DNA from: Owenia fusiformis
Taxonomy: Eukaryota > Annelida > Polychaeta > Sabellida > Oweniidae
DNA: 64,000 nt
Assembly (NCBI GenBank): GCA_903813345.2
Contig: CAIIXF020000005.1
Coordinates: 34,105,375-34,169,374, forward strand
Direction: 5' to 3'
Shown here: in pieces, positions 53,010 through 62,719 of the stretch
How positions within the stretch are numbered: position 1 is the first letter of the stretch
How the letters are laid out: the number at the start of each line of letters is the position of its first letter
Notes under the pieces: generated by a model
Database searches by the model: none
The model's input: only the letters and a program-made list of their open reading frames with translations
Told to the model about the DNA's origin: nothing
Made by a program: the position numbers and the translations under genes

Positions 53010-53519
53010 GCAGAATAGTTAAAGATATATATTTATCAAGGAATGAGTACACATTATTCAAGATAACAGTTAAAGGGACTCGGTGAACAATAATAAAATG
53101 CACCAAAATGAGAATAACCTGTCATTTACACCATCAATAAATTATGTTAAATGCCTTATAGATATTAGTAAAGGCGCAAACATGCCTTATAATTTCCAAT
53201 CATGTGCGTGCGCAAAGAATGGGTTCGATACGGCGAACTTTTTAAACCCACGTTTCTCTTAAACCAGTCATCAAAAATTTCTGAAAATCTTACAAATTGT
53301 CAATTTAATGGCCATCTTTTGAATGGTAAAAATATAATTTGAAATAGATATACATACTTTCATCTATATTGTTTTAGAAAACACATCAAACACTTGTTTT
53401 GTTCGTGGTATCATGTTTCCAGAGTGATCGAAATGAAACATCTATCTGAACCTCATTGGAACAAAACGACATAAACACAACATGTTTAGGTCTCTCAATA
53501 TTGAAATTGTACAAAGGAA

Positions 53520-53940
53520 ATTTTGGTTCATTTTAAAAAAGTATCTTGTTAATGAAATAAAAGGTTTTTCTTGATTTTTATCTATTTTGGGGGGATTTTG
53601 TTTTAATTTTTTGAATACTTTTTTAAAATCAACCAAAAACTCCTTTGTATAACTTTAATATTGAGAGGTCTAAAACATGTTGTATATGCTATTTTGTTCC
53701 AACAAGGTTCGGAGAGACATTTTATTTCATTCTCAAGAATTGGTAGAAAGGAGCAAAAACAATTGCACTAAAAAAAATGTTAACAAAAACAGTTATATAA
53801 AATATTTCTAAATAATTTTCGCATTAAATTGTCAATCAGTCAACATTACATAAAATACCATGTTTTTTACAGAATGTTTTCAATGATTGGTTTAAGAGAA
53901 AAACATTGTTGAATTCAGTTCTCCATATCGATACCTATCT
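53520..53940. repeat. Dispersed repeat, direct copy at 58630-59005
   Basis: The copies share 'gttaatgaaataaaaggttt', 'aaaggtctaaaa.atgttgta', 'ttatttcattctcaagaatt', 'acagaatgttttcaat.att'. One copy sits in the 3' flank of gene 3, the other in its TSP1-to-ZP intron. No ends or coding capacity are recognised. Confidence 0.7.
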
Positions 53941-54269
53941 TTTCTCAAGCTTTGGTATTTTCTGAAAATCAACTTTTAAATCTAGAAAATATTTTCATGG
54001 TGAAAATTGCCGCCTGGTATTGATTTCATAAATAGTATTGGTGAAATCGTTACTATTAAAAGCAACAAAATATGTGTCTAGTTAAAGAGGGGAAATGTTT
54101 TCAAAGAAATTATAAATTACGGTTATATCAAATTCTAAAGTCCATGTTCAAATAGATCCGTTTCCACAGATCTCTAAGCTATATGTTGTTTCCATGCTAA
54201 ATTGTGACATTGCAGTGTATTTGATGTTGTATTTTGTATACAGCTCATTCAGTCAAATTCATGTACGGT

Positions 54270-54409
54270 TTAGAAGGCATTATCTGGTACACTGTGATAG
54301 TGAGAAGGCTGTCTCTTTCGGATCCTACGCACAACTAAAGCCACAACAAGGGTGATGTTTAAAGCCAGGGCTACCATACACAGCAGTGCAACAGGCCATG
54401 ACGTCTTAC
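54270..54409 (-). CDS. Gene 3, last exon: TM helix and tail
   Basis: Encodes the same 46-residue stretch as gene 2 exon 9, with one synonymous base change (TTA for TTG Leu). Ends PDNAF then TAA. Confidence 0.93.
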
Positions 54410-57400
54410 CTATGGTAAAATATTAAATATCAAGTAAAATGTTAGGTGGCACCATTGTTATCTGGTGTTTATCAAAATAGAAGAAATATATGCCACATAG
54501 AACAAAATATAGAAACAAAGAAAATCAAATATGTCTCACCAAATGCCTCTCTAATAGAGAATGACTTTTCAGGTTGTTCCAGGGTGATTGCATTGCTTGA
54601 AATAGGGATGCTCCTAATCATTCTGTCGTATGCAGCCAATCCTTGTATCTGTGCCTCGTTTACACTTCTTTTACTGATCAAGGAACTGTTTCCAAAGATT
54701 TGAGCCGGGCTTACGCGTGTTGCATTGGATAGACTATTATAGCTCACTTTTTTAAGTGATCCTGCACATCTCTACAAATATAATTTGTAAGTGCAATACT
54801 GAAAGTATCAGATATGTGTAATACGTGATTGCAAAGACAACAATACATAAATTCTTCTGATTTTTTAGGTTTTTATCTAGCCCGATACGTTACGTGGAAT
54901 ATGGCATACATTTATGGTTATGCGGTATTTGTGAAATGCATGAATATACCATACTCACCTGCGGTATATGGCATATTCCATAAGTGAGTACGGTATATAG
55001 CATATTCTGCAGTGAACATGCGATACATTGATTTCAGTAAATACCCGAAACTGACTGCGGAATATGTCATACTCTCCTGCAGAATATGGCATCCCTATGG
55101 AATATGCCATATACCCCAGGTGAAGAAGCGATACAGAAAGCATCAATTTGATTGGTAAAAATAATCTATCTGAATGTAAAACTACGCTTGATTACCAATA
55201 TCGTTAGCGCTTTGACTAATATGTAAATCTTGGATTGATTTAGTACGTTTATTACGTGTAATTGCTGAATGGTACTTTTGAAAGTATCAGATATGTGTAA
55301 TACGTGATTGCAAATACAACAATACATAAATTCTTCTGATTTTTTAGGTTTTTATCTAGCCCGATTTGAATTGTCAACTGTTGATTTGGTTATAAAAGTC
55401 ACTTATAAGCTTCACGAACATAGGCTCCTTTAAGTACTATACGCGTAATGATGTTTCCCTTGAATGTAACACATACATAAAATAATATCAAACAATACAG
55501 GTACCACTGGTGTATGTTATTCAATTGTATAAGTTGATATATTCAGTGCACTGACCTTTTGATTCAGTAATCAGTATGATTATTCATTAACTTTTGTCTA
55601 TTCGTTAAATCAACGTAACTGACAATTGCGTACTTCCGTATCGCGTTCTTATTGGTTGGTGTTAGTGAGTATGCCATTTACCGCAAGTGAATCTGCCATA
55701 TTCGTCACGGAATATGACATCTATTTGTATCGTGTTTACCGCGTTACAATATACCGTCTTTTGCTGGTCACAATCAAATCTTAACAGGAATGAATACAAA
55801 CATATGGATAATGAGTGGATACCTTATTTGGTTGGTCACATGCTCCAGTTTTATCATCGTCTTTACAAACGGCAGCCTGACAATGGAGGTAGATCCGCTT
55901 GATATCTCCAGTGAACTGAAAGGCCAGGAATCCAAATTTGTATTGAGTTCCAGATGATCGTACAGTGAACACGGTGTCATCTTTGAAACACCTGAAAACA
56001 AAACAACCATCATGCTATGACACTATGACAAATCAGTTAAAGATGATCAAATTTCAAAACAAAGCAGTTCAAATAGTTTTATATCACGTCGCTATCATGT
56101 GATACTATAACGTTACCCAAGAACAACGTGTAACAATGCGGTTGGTGGCTCAATTTGCTTGTATTAACTTTTCACAAATAATAAATTACAAATAAATTAC
56201 ATGTAAACATATAATTTACAACATACTTGTATATAGTCAAATACAAAAACAATATTTTATGTAAATATAATATGCGGCTAAATACACGCATCGCAAAGTG
56301 AGCCACGTCCAAATAGTTAAATATCTTTTATTTCAGCGTTTTGGCTCAAATACCTTTGAATAAATTTTGCTGGTTTGAAATGATTCATTTAATTTTCAAG
56401 AGATTTTTGCTTTTCAAATGTTGTGTCTCTATTTTCCCCATTTACCTCTTCTCGATGAGGGAGTATGTGTTGATAGCATTCTTTCTGTCCTCGCTAGGAG
56501 ACGCAAAACAGTTCTGGACTCCCATTTTCAAACCAGCATTGTCAGCATCTGTCATTCGCACATCAGCATATACTCTCTCAGTCGTGGCAACCTAAAACAA
56601 TCAAGAAGAACATATCTTTGTAATGGTTTCCCAGCCTCGTTTTGTAAGTCCATGTTCATAATTTAAATATTACTTCAGATCACAATCGGAAGGAAGTCCT
56701 GTTATCATAAACAAAACATTGTAACTTAATATTATTTTAGTGTAATATTTTATTAATTCAATATGCTATTAGACTCCGGGAGTAATCTTGTGCATTTCTA
56801 ATGCATTGATAATGCAAGAAGGTTGAACTGAATTGAATTGAAAATTGTAGTATAACATATTTTTCACCTCTTTTCCAGGAGAGAGAACCTCGGTGGTGTT
56901 TGCACTGTCATAGAGTTTCAGAGTAAATGTAAACTCTCCCATTTCTTCATCTTTGTAGGAGACTTTCCTGAAGAACCCAATATGTCGCGTAGAAAGAATG
57001 ACACATTAGTGAAATGTCTTTCTAGTCAAATGGAATGTTAAAAAAGGGCAAACAATTTCCTTTCAAATTAGCCTCAATAGAACATTGACATTGACTCGCG
57101 ACGAATATGTAGGAGCTGAAGATTATTAAGACATGTGTTAACATTTGTGTTTAAAATATATCTTTGATGTGGCAAAGACACGGAAACCTTACATGATTTC
57201 TGTCGTAATGTACCAAATAGGTATGGATAAATTGTTAAGGTTAACCCAAATTATGCTTTTTGTATTTTTAAATGAATATTCGCTGTGAAAAAGACATTTC
57301 CTTTCGTAAATGTATCCATTCATGTGAATGCTATCTTACCCTCTGGTGGCAACAAATTTAGCTGGTTCAATTTCAGCAAATCTGTGATATTTGCATATAA

Positions 57401-60400
57401 CAGCCAAAGCAAATTGACTCTTTCTGATTATGACTCCATTCTGAGCTGGCGCATTACCTCCAATGATTTTGGCTTCATACATTATGCTATCTTGATTTTC
57501 CTACAATGGTAACAGTGTCATAATTGGTATTTTTGTGTAATATATAAATTTGATTTCAATTCAATTTCAAGAATGATTTACAATTCGTCTACTTTAAAAG
57601 TGTAATGACCCGAGGCCACCCCAGGGGAACTACTAATTAACAAGTAGTGTAACAAACCAGATAATATATTGAAAGAAATTGTGCTAAATTCAATGCAAAG
57701 ACCCAAAGACTGATTCTCTACCAACTGAGCTATAAAAGCTTAAGCCACGATACAGCTGGGCCGTAGTAGCAACTTACAATCAAGGGTCGTTAAAGTACCC
57801 AGCGTCATAAATATATTTTGTTTACTAAACTAGTTTTATAAAGTTAATTAAATTATATTGTGCAGTATAAGAAAATGATATACCATCAGAGTGAAGCATT
57901 TTGAAAGGGACATTTCTCCAGCGAAAATTCCAAGACCTCCATTGTAGTCAATCTTACAGTCCCTGTTGCCCTCAACATGCAGAGGTTCACCAATATTGAG
58001 ATTTTCTTTTGTGATAATTGAAGAAGGAACTAGGATGTCGATGTTAAGGTCGGCTGAACAATTTACATGGCCTTCACCAAGGCTTGTAATAGGGGCTGTT
58101 CCATGAAATGAATCAAACAGCATTTATATGTTTCAAATGTTAGTTCTCCCAGCTGATATCTGTCTTTCTATTCCATTGGCTATCCGAAAAATTACACTTA
58201 AACACGAAACTTTCGTTTCTGTATTTCATATCTAAAAATCGCCTTTGTAATTATTTATTCAATTTGCATCAACATTTACCGCTACTTAAACCTTAAAGTA
58301 ATACATAAATTTTCATGAGAAAACTTGCAACAATATAAGTATATTGCAGCTCAGCTCTATAAATGCAGGGTTTTCACATGTTCAAAACTTCGGCTGGTAT
58401 GGGAAATTGCAACCGTTGCAACAGAGAATAATGGTTTCCCTGTAAAGATTGTACTATATAAATCATATTTTGATCCTTTGCTCAAGGTTCTAATCCAAGC
58501 CCTCTAAGTCCTATTATCATATTGAAGGATTCTGCCCATTTTTATTTTTCATAAGTATTATTTCATATTTGATCCGTCACCAATCTTGCACAGCTGATTA
58601 ATTACTAGAATGATAAAGTTTGGTTGATCTAAAAAAAGTATCTCGTTAATGAAATAAAAGGTTTACTTTAATTTGGGGGTTTTTGTTTTAATTTTTGAAT
58701 ACTTTTTGCTAAATCAATCAAACTTTTCTTAATACAACTATAATATTGAAAGGTCTAAAAATGTTGTATATGCTGTTTTTTGTTTCAACAAGGTTCAGAA
58801 AGATATTTTATTTCATTCTCAAGAATTGGTAGAAAGGAAAAAACTAAAAACTAAAATATGTTGACAAAATACATGTAAATGATTTTCGCATTAAATTGTT
58901 TTCAATCAGTGTCCATTACATAAATGACCGTGCTTTCTTTACAGAATGTTTTCAATAATTGTTTTAAGAGAAAAACTATATTGAATACAGTTCTTAATAT
59001 CGATTCTAATCTCTTGAAGTAAATCTGTGTGGTTTTCCTGGAATTGTGATGACAAGAAAGTGGGACGCCACCCGCCCACCTGCCCGCCGCCGGCCCTCCG
59101 CCCGCTCGTCAACCTAACGACAATATCGAACTATCCTTTAGGTACGATGATAAAAACCGGGACGCCAATTGCAAGACGCCCCGCGAGCACGAACATGACA
59201 CCTATTGTATATCCTTAAGGTGGTGTGATGATAAGGGAACCATGTCTTTGTTTCAAAATGATGTTATTCGGTTTTATTCGTTTACTCACTTGATATTTTG
59301 GATTCAAATTCAATTCCTCATATGAAAGAGCAACGAATTTCAAATTCAAAGAAGAAAAATCTCCCGAACGTATGGACATCCATTTTGATGTGTGGAGACT
59401 TGACCTTTTCCAGTATTTAAAAACTTAAGTCTGAAGCTGTGTTTGGTTCATGACCGTCTGGTCTTGCGAGCACATTTTTAAATGACGCAAATGCTGTGCA
59501 TTTTTGCAACAGGGAACTTTCTCAAAACCATATTCACATTCAATTCCAGGGCAAGGGCAATTACAAGTTGCGTATTTGCATGGATCTAAAAATATGGCTC
59601 TATTTGCGTTTATTGTTCATCACCCCTTGTAATTTACTGAAGAAAGTTTACCAAATTATGTAATCACGTATTGTTTTTCTCACCAGGACAAGGAGGTCGT
59701 TCACAATCAACAACTCCAGTCTCGACAGATGCACCTGGGCATTTTTTAGATGATTCCTTTGGAAACAAGATTCTTCGCGTTCTCTTTCTTGGCCTCTTTC
59801 CAGGTCCGCATGTTGAAGAACATCCACCATGTACCCAAGTCCCCCAATCACCCCATACACAAACTTAAGGTGAGAAATAAATTATGATAGGCAATTCAGT
59901 ATGGTGAAATTCAGCAAGCATTTCACAATACATGTAAATAAACATGTGTGGTTTTCCTGGAATTGTGATGACAAGAAATTGAGACGCCGGTTTTCTCCGT
60001 TTACTCACTTGATATTTCGGATTCAAATTCAATGCATCATAAGAAAGAGCAACGAATTTCAAATTCAAAGAATATGATGAGCGAAATGATCTCCCGATCG
60101 GATGGACATCCATTTATATACGCGGAGACTTCGACCTCTTTTCAAGTATTCAAAAACTTAAGTCTGAAGCAGTGTTGGGTTCCTGACCGTGTTGCCAGCT
60201 TACATTTTTGAATGACGCAAATGCTACATGTACTTAATACTTGATATTAAGTATTTTTGCATCAGGTAACTTTCTCATAACCATATAAATGCACATTCAA
60301 TTTCAGGCCAAGGGCAAGTTACGTTTTTGCATGGATCTGAAAATATGGCTCTATTTGCGTTATTTGTTGATCGTCCCTTGTAATTTACTGAAGAAAGTTT

Positions 60401-60614
60401 ACTAATTTATGTAATTACGCATTGTTTTTCTCACCGGGACAAGGAGTTTCTTCGCAGTCTACAAATCCAGTCTCGACAGATATACTTGGGCATTGTTTAG
60501 ATGATTCCTTTGGAAACAAGTTTTTTCGCATTCTCCTTTTTTGCCTCTTTCCAGGTCCGCATGTTGAAGTACATCCACTATATGACCAAGTCCCCCAATC
60601 ACCCCATACACAAC
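54270..60614 (-). CDS. Gene 3: membrane ZP-domain protein with two TSP1 domains (5' end outside window)
   Basis: Visible coding exons on minus: 60435-60614, 59684-59863, 57884-58095, 57340-57500, 56868-56967, 56446-56591, 55823-55991, 54540-54771, 54270-54409. Starting at phase 1 they give 505 residues plus stop, in frame throughout. Order: TSP1, TSP1, ZP-N, ZP-C, short linker with SKR before Ser (dibasic, at the place of the gene 2 furin-like site), TM helix, tail. The TSP1 modules have WGDWGTW and CSSTCGPG motifs and six cysteines each. ZP exon lengths match gene 2 exactly; the linker exon is shorter. A signal-peptide exon like those at 1046 and 22026 was not found up to 64000, so at least one exon is missing. 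Role unknown; by family, an extracellular matrix or surface-coat protein. Confidence 0.92.
54540..54771 (-). CDS. Gene 3, linker exon
   Basis: Begins RCAGSLKKVSYNSLSNATRV with the tenth ZP cysteine. It then diverges fully from gene 2 until SKRSVNEAQIQG, where the dibasic site aligns with RSERSVYEAG, and RSIPISSNAITLEQPEKSFS, nearly identical to gene 2. Two N-glycosylation sequons (NAT, NSS) replace the charged LAEAxR repeats. 232 nt against 346. Confidence 0.92.
54772..55745. repeat. Intronic repeat block: direct duplication around a foldback
   Basis: About 90 bp ('gaaagtatcagatatgtgta', 'atacgtgattgcaaa', 'ttctgattttttaggttttt', 'atctagcccgat') occurs at 54802-54884 and again at 55281-55366. 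Between them is a foldback rich in 'ggaatatg.cat' and 'gcggtatatggcat' motifs, related to 50990-51360. It lies in the intron before the linker exon of gene 3. Confidence 0.6.
55823..55991 (-). CDS. Gene 3, ZP-C core exon
   Basis: Encodes (R)CFKDDTVFTVRSSGTQYKFG, FLAFQFTGDIKRIYLHCQAA, VCKDDDKTGACDQPNK. Differs from gene 2 mainly at DDDK for VGDR. Confidence 0.95.
56446..56591 (-). CDS. Gene 3, ZP-C start exon
   Basis: Encodes VATTERVYADVRMTDADNAG, LKMGVQNCFASPSEDRKNAI, NTYSLIEK. Same splice phases as gene 2 exon 6. Confidence 0.95.
56868..56967 (-). CDS. Gene 3, ZP linker exon
   Basis: Encodes KVSYKDEEMGEFTFTLKLYD, SANTTEVLSPGKE after a shared Gly codon. The sequon NTT is conserved. Confidence 0.93.
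57340..57500 (-). CDS. Gene 3, end of ZP-N exon
   Basis: Encodes ENQDSIMYEAKIIGG, NAPAQNGVIIRKSQFALAVI, CKYHRFAEIEPAKFVATR. Ends phase 2, as in gene 2. Confidence 0.94.
57700..57790 (-). repeat. tRNA-like (SINE-type) fragment
   Basis: On minus, TAGCTCAGTTGGTAGAG at 57732-57716 is a perfect Pol III A box / D-arm sequence. No B box or full cloverleaf follows ('aatcagtctttgggtctttg'), so it is not a functional tRNA. It is probably a tRNA-derived SINE remnant in the intron between the two ZP-N exons. Confidence 0.45.
57884..58095 (-). CDS. Gene 3, ZP-N exon
   Basis: Encodes (A)PITSLGEGHVNCSADLNIDI through NRDCKIDYNGG to SLSKCFTLM. The 212 bases differ from gene 2 exon 3 at only a few positions. 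Its 5' codon is completed by the G ending the second TSP1 exon. Confidence 0.95.
58630..59005. repeat. Second copy of the 53520-53940 dispersed repeat
   Basis: See 53520-53940. It lies in the intron between TSP1 and ZP-N exons of gene 3. From 58100 to 58630 nothing is recognised. Confidence 0.7.
59684..59863 (-). CDS. Gene 3, TSP1 exon (second visible)
   Basis: A 180-nt phase 1-1 exon encoding CVWGDWGTWVHGGCSSTCGP, GKRPRKRTRRILFPKESSKK, CPGASVETGVVDCERPPCP. WxxWxxW (potential C-mannosylation), CSxTCGxG and six cysteines make a complete TSP1 repeat. Confidence 0.95.
60435..60614 (-). CDS. Gene 3, TSP1 exon (first visible)
   Basis: A 180-nt phase 1-1 exon encoding CVWGDWGTWSYSGCTSTCGP, GKRQKRRMRKNLFPKESSKQ, CPSISVETGFVDCEETPCP. 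Acceptor CTTTCAG, donor GTGAGAAA. The exon before it is outside the window or unrecognised. Confidence 0.95.
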
Positions 60615-60871
60615 CTGAAAGTTAGAAATAAAGTATGATAGGCAATTCAATATGGTGAAATTCAGCACGAGTTAGGTAGAATGTTTTACAAAGCACAAAG
60701 AATAATAGTTCATGGTATGACTGGAATATGAAAAACTTCGGACTTTTGGGTCGAAATATGTCTCTCATTTCACAATGGGTTGATTCCTCCTGCGCATGCG
60801 TTGTGCGCTTGTAGATCTCCTAGGTTGTGTCTGGTTGAAAAGATTGCTAGTGGGTGTTTCATTATATTCAT

Positions 60872-60986
60872 GATGGGTTGTGCCAAAGTTTCATGTTGGG
60901 TTGTGCCAAAGTTTCATGTTGGGTTGTGCCAAAGTTTCAAGTTGGGTTGTGCCAAAGTTTCATGTTGGGTTGTGCCGAATTGTGCT
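60872..60986. repeat. 23-bp tandem repeat, five copies
   Basis: 'gttgggttgtgccaaagttt' plus 'cat' recurs every 23 bp; the last copy is degenerate. Short open frames in all three plus-strand phases are artefacts of it. From 60990 to 61240 nothing is recognised. Confidence 0.92.
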
Positions 60987-61244
60987 GTGACCATTCACAA
61001 TCAGGCAACATGATGTTGATGTTGCTTTTAAAGCAGCAGCCTCTAAGTACCTCCTATTGACTGCTTCTGGCTGGACTGTTTTGTTTTAACCCCTTTTATA
61101 AACCTAATCTTAACCCGTTTTAAAATGCACTTGGAGAAGCCTAACCTCCAGAACATAGTGTGATGTCCAAAAATTAAAGACTTTACTAATAGGTAGTAAG
61201 CTAGCACCCAAAAATGTATTAGTTCGTGAACAAATTGAAATTAC

Positions 61245-61400
61245 TTGTTTCTTATGTATTTTTATGTGATGCTTCAGAAATTTTTTGTCTGACGTGCCAT
61301 ATCTGGGGCGAAAATTGTCAAAATGAGGTTTTCGACCCTAAAATGGAAAATTACAGGGGGTACTTTATCATCACTCAATAAATCATTCTGTTAGTCTTCA
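61245..61400 (+). repeat. Diverged relative of the 22309-22862 terminal repeat
   Basis: 'gttttcgaccctaaaat' and 'agggggtactttatcatc' with preceding 'aaaattgtcaaaatgagg' parallel 'attttcgaccctaaaattca', 'gggggtacattattattt' and 'gatgttaaaattgc' of the left arm, in the same orientation relative to the decayed gene that follows. Confidence 0.5.
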
Positions 61401-61659
61401 ATCATCATAATAATTTTATGGGGAGTTGATTGGATCATGCTGAGGTAATATGTAAAATTCCAATGCTCTGTCACTCATGGTTGTCATGGAAACCACAATT
61501 TTCGTTCAAAATATCCTTAATTTTGCAAAACCTGAACATGTACATCATGTAGAATATGGATTATTTTTCGAATCAATACATATCAGCACATTTTAGCACA
61601 CTCAAAATAACCAGTACAGTTCAAACATTTGTTTAAATATAAATGATATTGCAATTTTC

Positions 61660-62430
61660 ATGATTGGTCAGTGTCAAAGAACATACAATAACATGAGTGA
61701 TCAAAAGTGGGCGTCGCCCCCATAATAGTAGATGATTGCTATACTCTATAAAAACAGAGTTTAACTTGACCTTTGAGATACATTTACACTAGACTTATTT
61801 GATTATATTTTATATCAAGCATTTCTGGTAAATAATGTACATCTAAGTGTCATAGTTATTATTGCATGTAGGGGGGGGGGTACAGAGGGGGGCTAGTAAA
61901 AGAATTGAGAGGAGGCAGAGCTAATCAGCCTTAAGTATAAATCTCATCTACATATTTCTGGATTTCATGGGGTACATCTTCTGCATGGGTCTTCTTCATA
62001 TTCATCTCAGTATATGGGATATTGCAACTTACACGATTGGTCAGTGTCAAAGAACATACAATTACACAAGTAATCAAAAGTGGGCATCGCCCCCATACTA
62101 GAGTAGATGATTGCTATTCTCTATAAAAACAGAGTTAAACTTGACTTGAGATACATTTACATTGGACTTCTTTGATTATACTTTATATTTTCTGGTAAAT
62201 AATGCACAACTCAGTGCAATGGTTATTGCATGAGGAGGGATGAGGTTAGTAACAGAATTGGGAGGGGGCAGAGTTAATCAGCCTTAGGAATAAATTCTTT
62301 CTTTTGGACTTCTTCATAGAGTATTTTCTGGGTCTTCTTAGTTATCTCAATATACTGTTTATAGTTATTGTATGGGAGGGGGGTAGTAACAGAATTGGGA
62401 GGGGTTGGGGGAACAAGTCAGCATTAAGTA
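61660..62430. repeat. ~370-bp tandem duplication
   Basis: 'gattggtcagtgtcaaagaa', 'gtagatgattgctat', 'tctataaaaacagagtt' and 'agtaacagaattgggaggg' recur at 61660-61945 and 62030-62300, with a shorter third copy at 62340-62430 and a further trace at 63588-63625. Each copy contains the 3' end of the pseudogene below. Confidence 0.75.
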
Positions 62431-62712
62431 TCAATTTCATCTTCAGAGTTCTGGATTTCAGAAGATACATCTTCTGGAGTCTTTCTGATTCATCTCCTGG
62501 TGCTATATCAACAATCATTTGTCTGAGAATACCAGTCAATACCCAATGCAATGGTGGAGTCATTCAGTTTCGATCCATGTCCATCTTCTGCTGGAATGTC
62601 AGGGTTTACAATATGGGCCATATGCACGATAAGTGCTTTGTAGTAAGCTCTTGACAAGGTGGAAGAAGACTGATGTCGGTTCCTTCATAGTCTTTGATTG
62701 TTTTATGGGGTC
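61931..62712 (-). pseudogene. Second decayed copy of the 'FTGCDS' family gene, with a multiplied 3' end
   Basis: Minus-strand fragments: YEGTDISLLPPC (62692-62655), then in other frames NPDIPAEDGHGSKLNDSTIA and LGIDWYS, and acidic C-termini at 62480-62425 (EDVSSEIQNSEDEID) and 61985-61931 (EDVPHEIQKYVDEIYT). The last aligns with EEVYEIQSFMDQIYSGE at the end of the copy at 23552-25578, and SLLPPC is shared. The 5' two-thirds of the gene is not recognisable here or lies beyond. Relative order with the terminal-repeat-like segment (61245-61400) is the same as in the 5.4-kb element. Confidence 0.55.
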
Positions 62713-62719
62713 TAAACTT

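Larger units (their letters stand above)
59020..60700 (-). repeat. Tandem duplication of the TSP1 exon with its introns
   Basis: Two units, about 59020-59935 and 59940-60700, share exon, splice sites and intron blocks ('tgtgtggttttcctggaatt', 'gagcaacgaatttcaaattc', 'tatggctctatttgcgtt', 'cttgtaatttactgaagaaa', 'gataggcaattcaatatggt'). The first unit has an extra GC-rich ~190-bp segment (about 59066-59255) that the second lacks. The exon was duplicated together with its flanks, which explains its symmetric phase. Confidence 0.85.

Noticed and set aside
57700-57790. Functional tRNA gene
   Set aside because: Only the A box/D-arm is preserved; no B box, anticodon stem or acceptor stem can be drawn.
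60780-61060. Plus-strand coding repeat with KVSCWVVP units
   Set aside because: Open in several phases because of a 23-bp tandem repeat; no start context or neighbours support a gene.
62304-62654. 116-codon plus-strand open frame
   Set aside because: It runs antisense through the decayed 'FTGCDS'-type gene and a duplicated segment; no motifs on plus.
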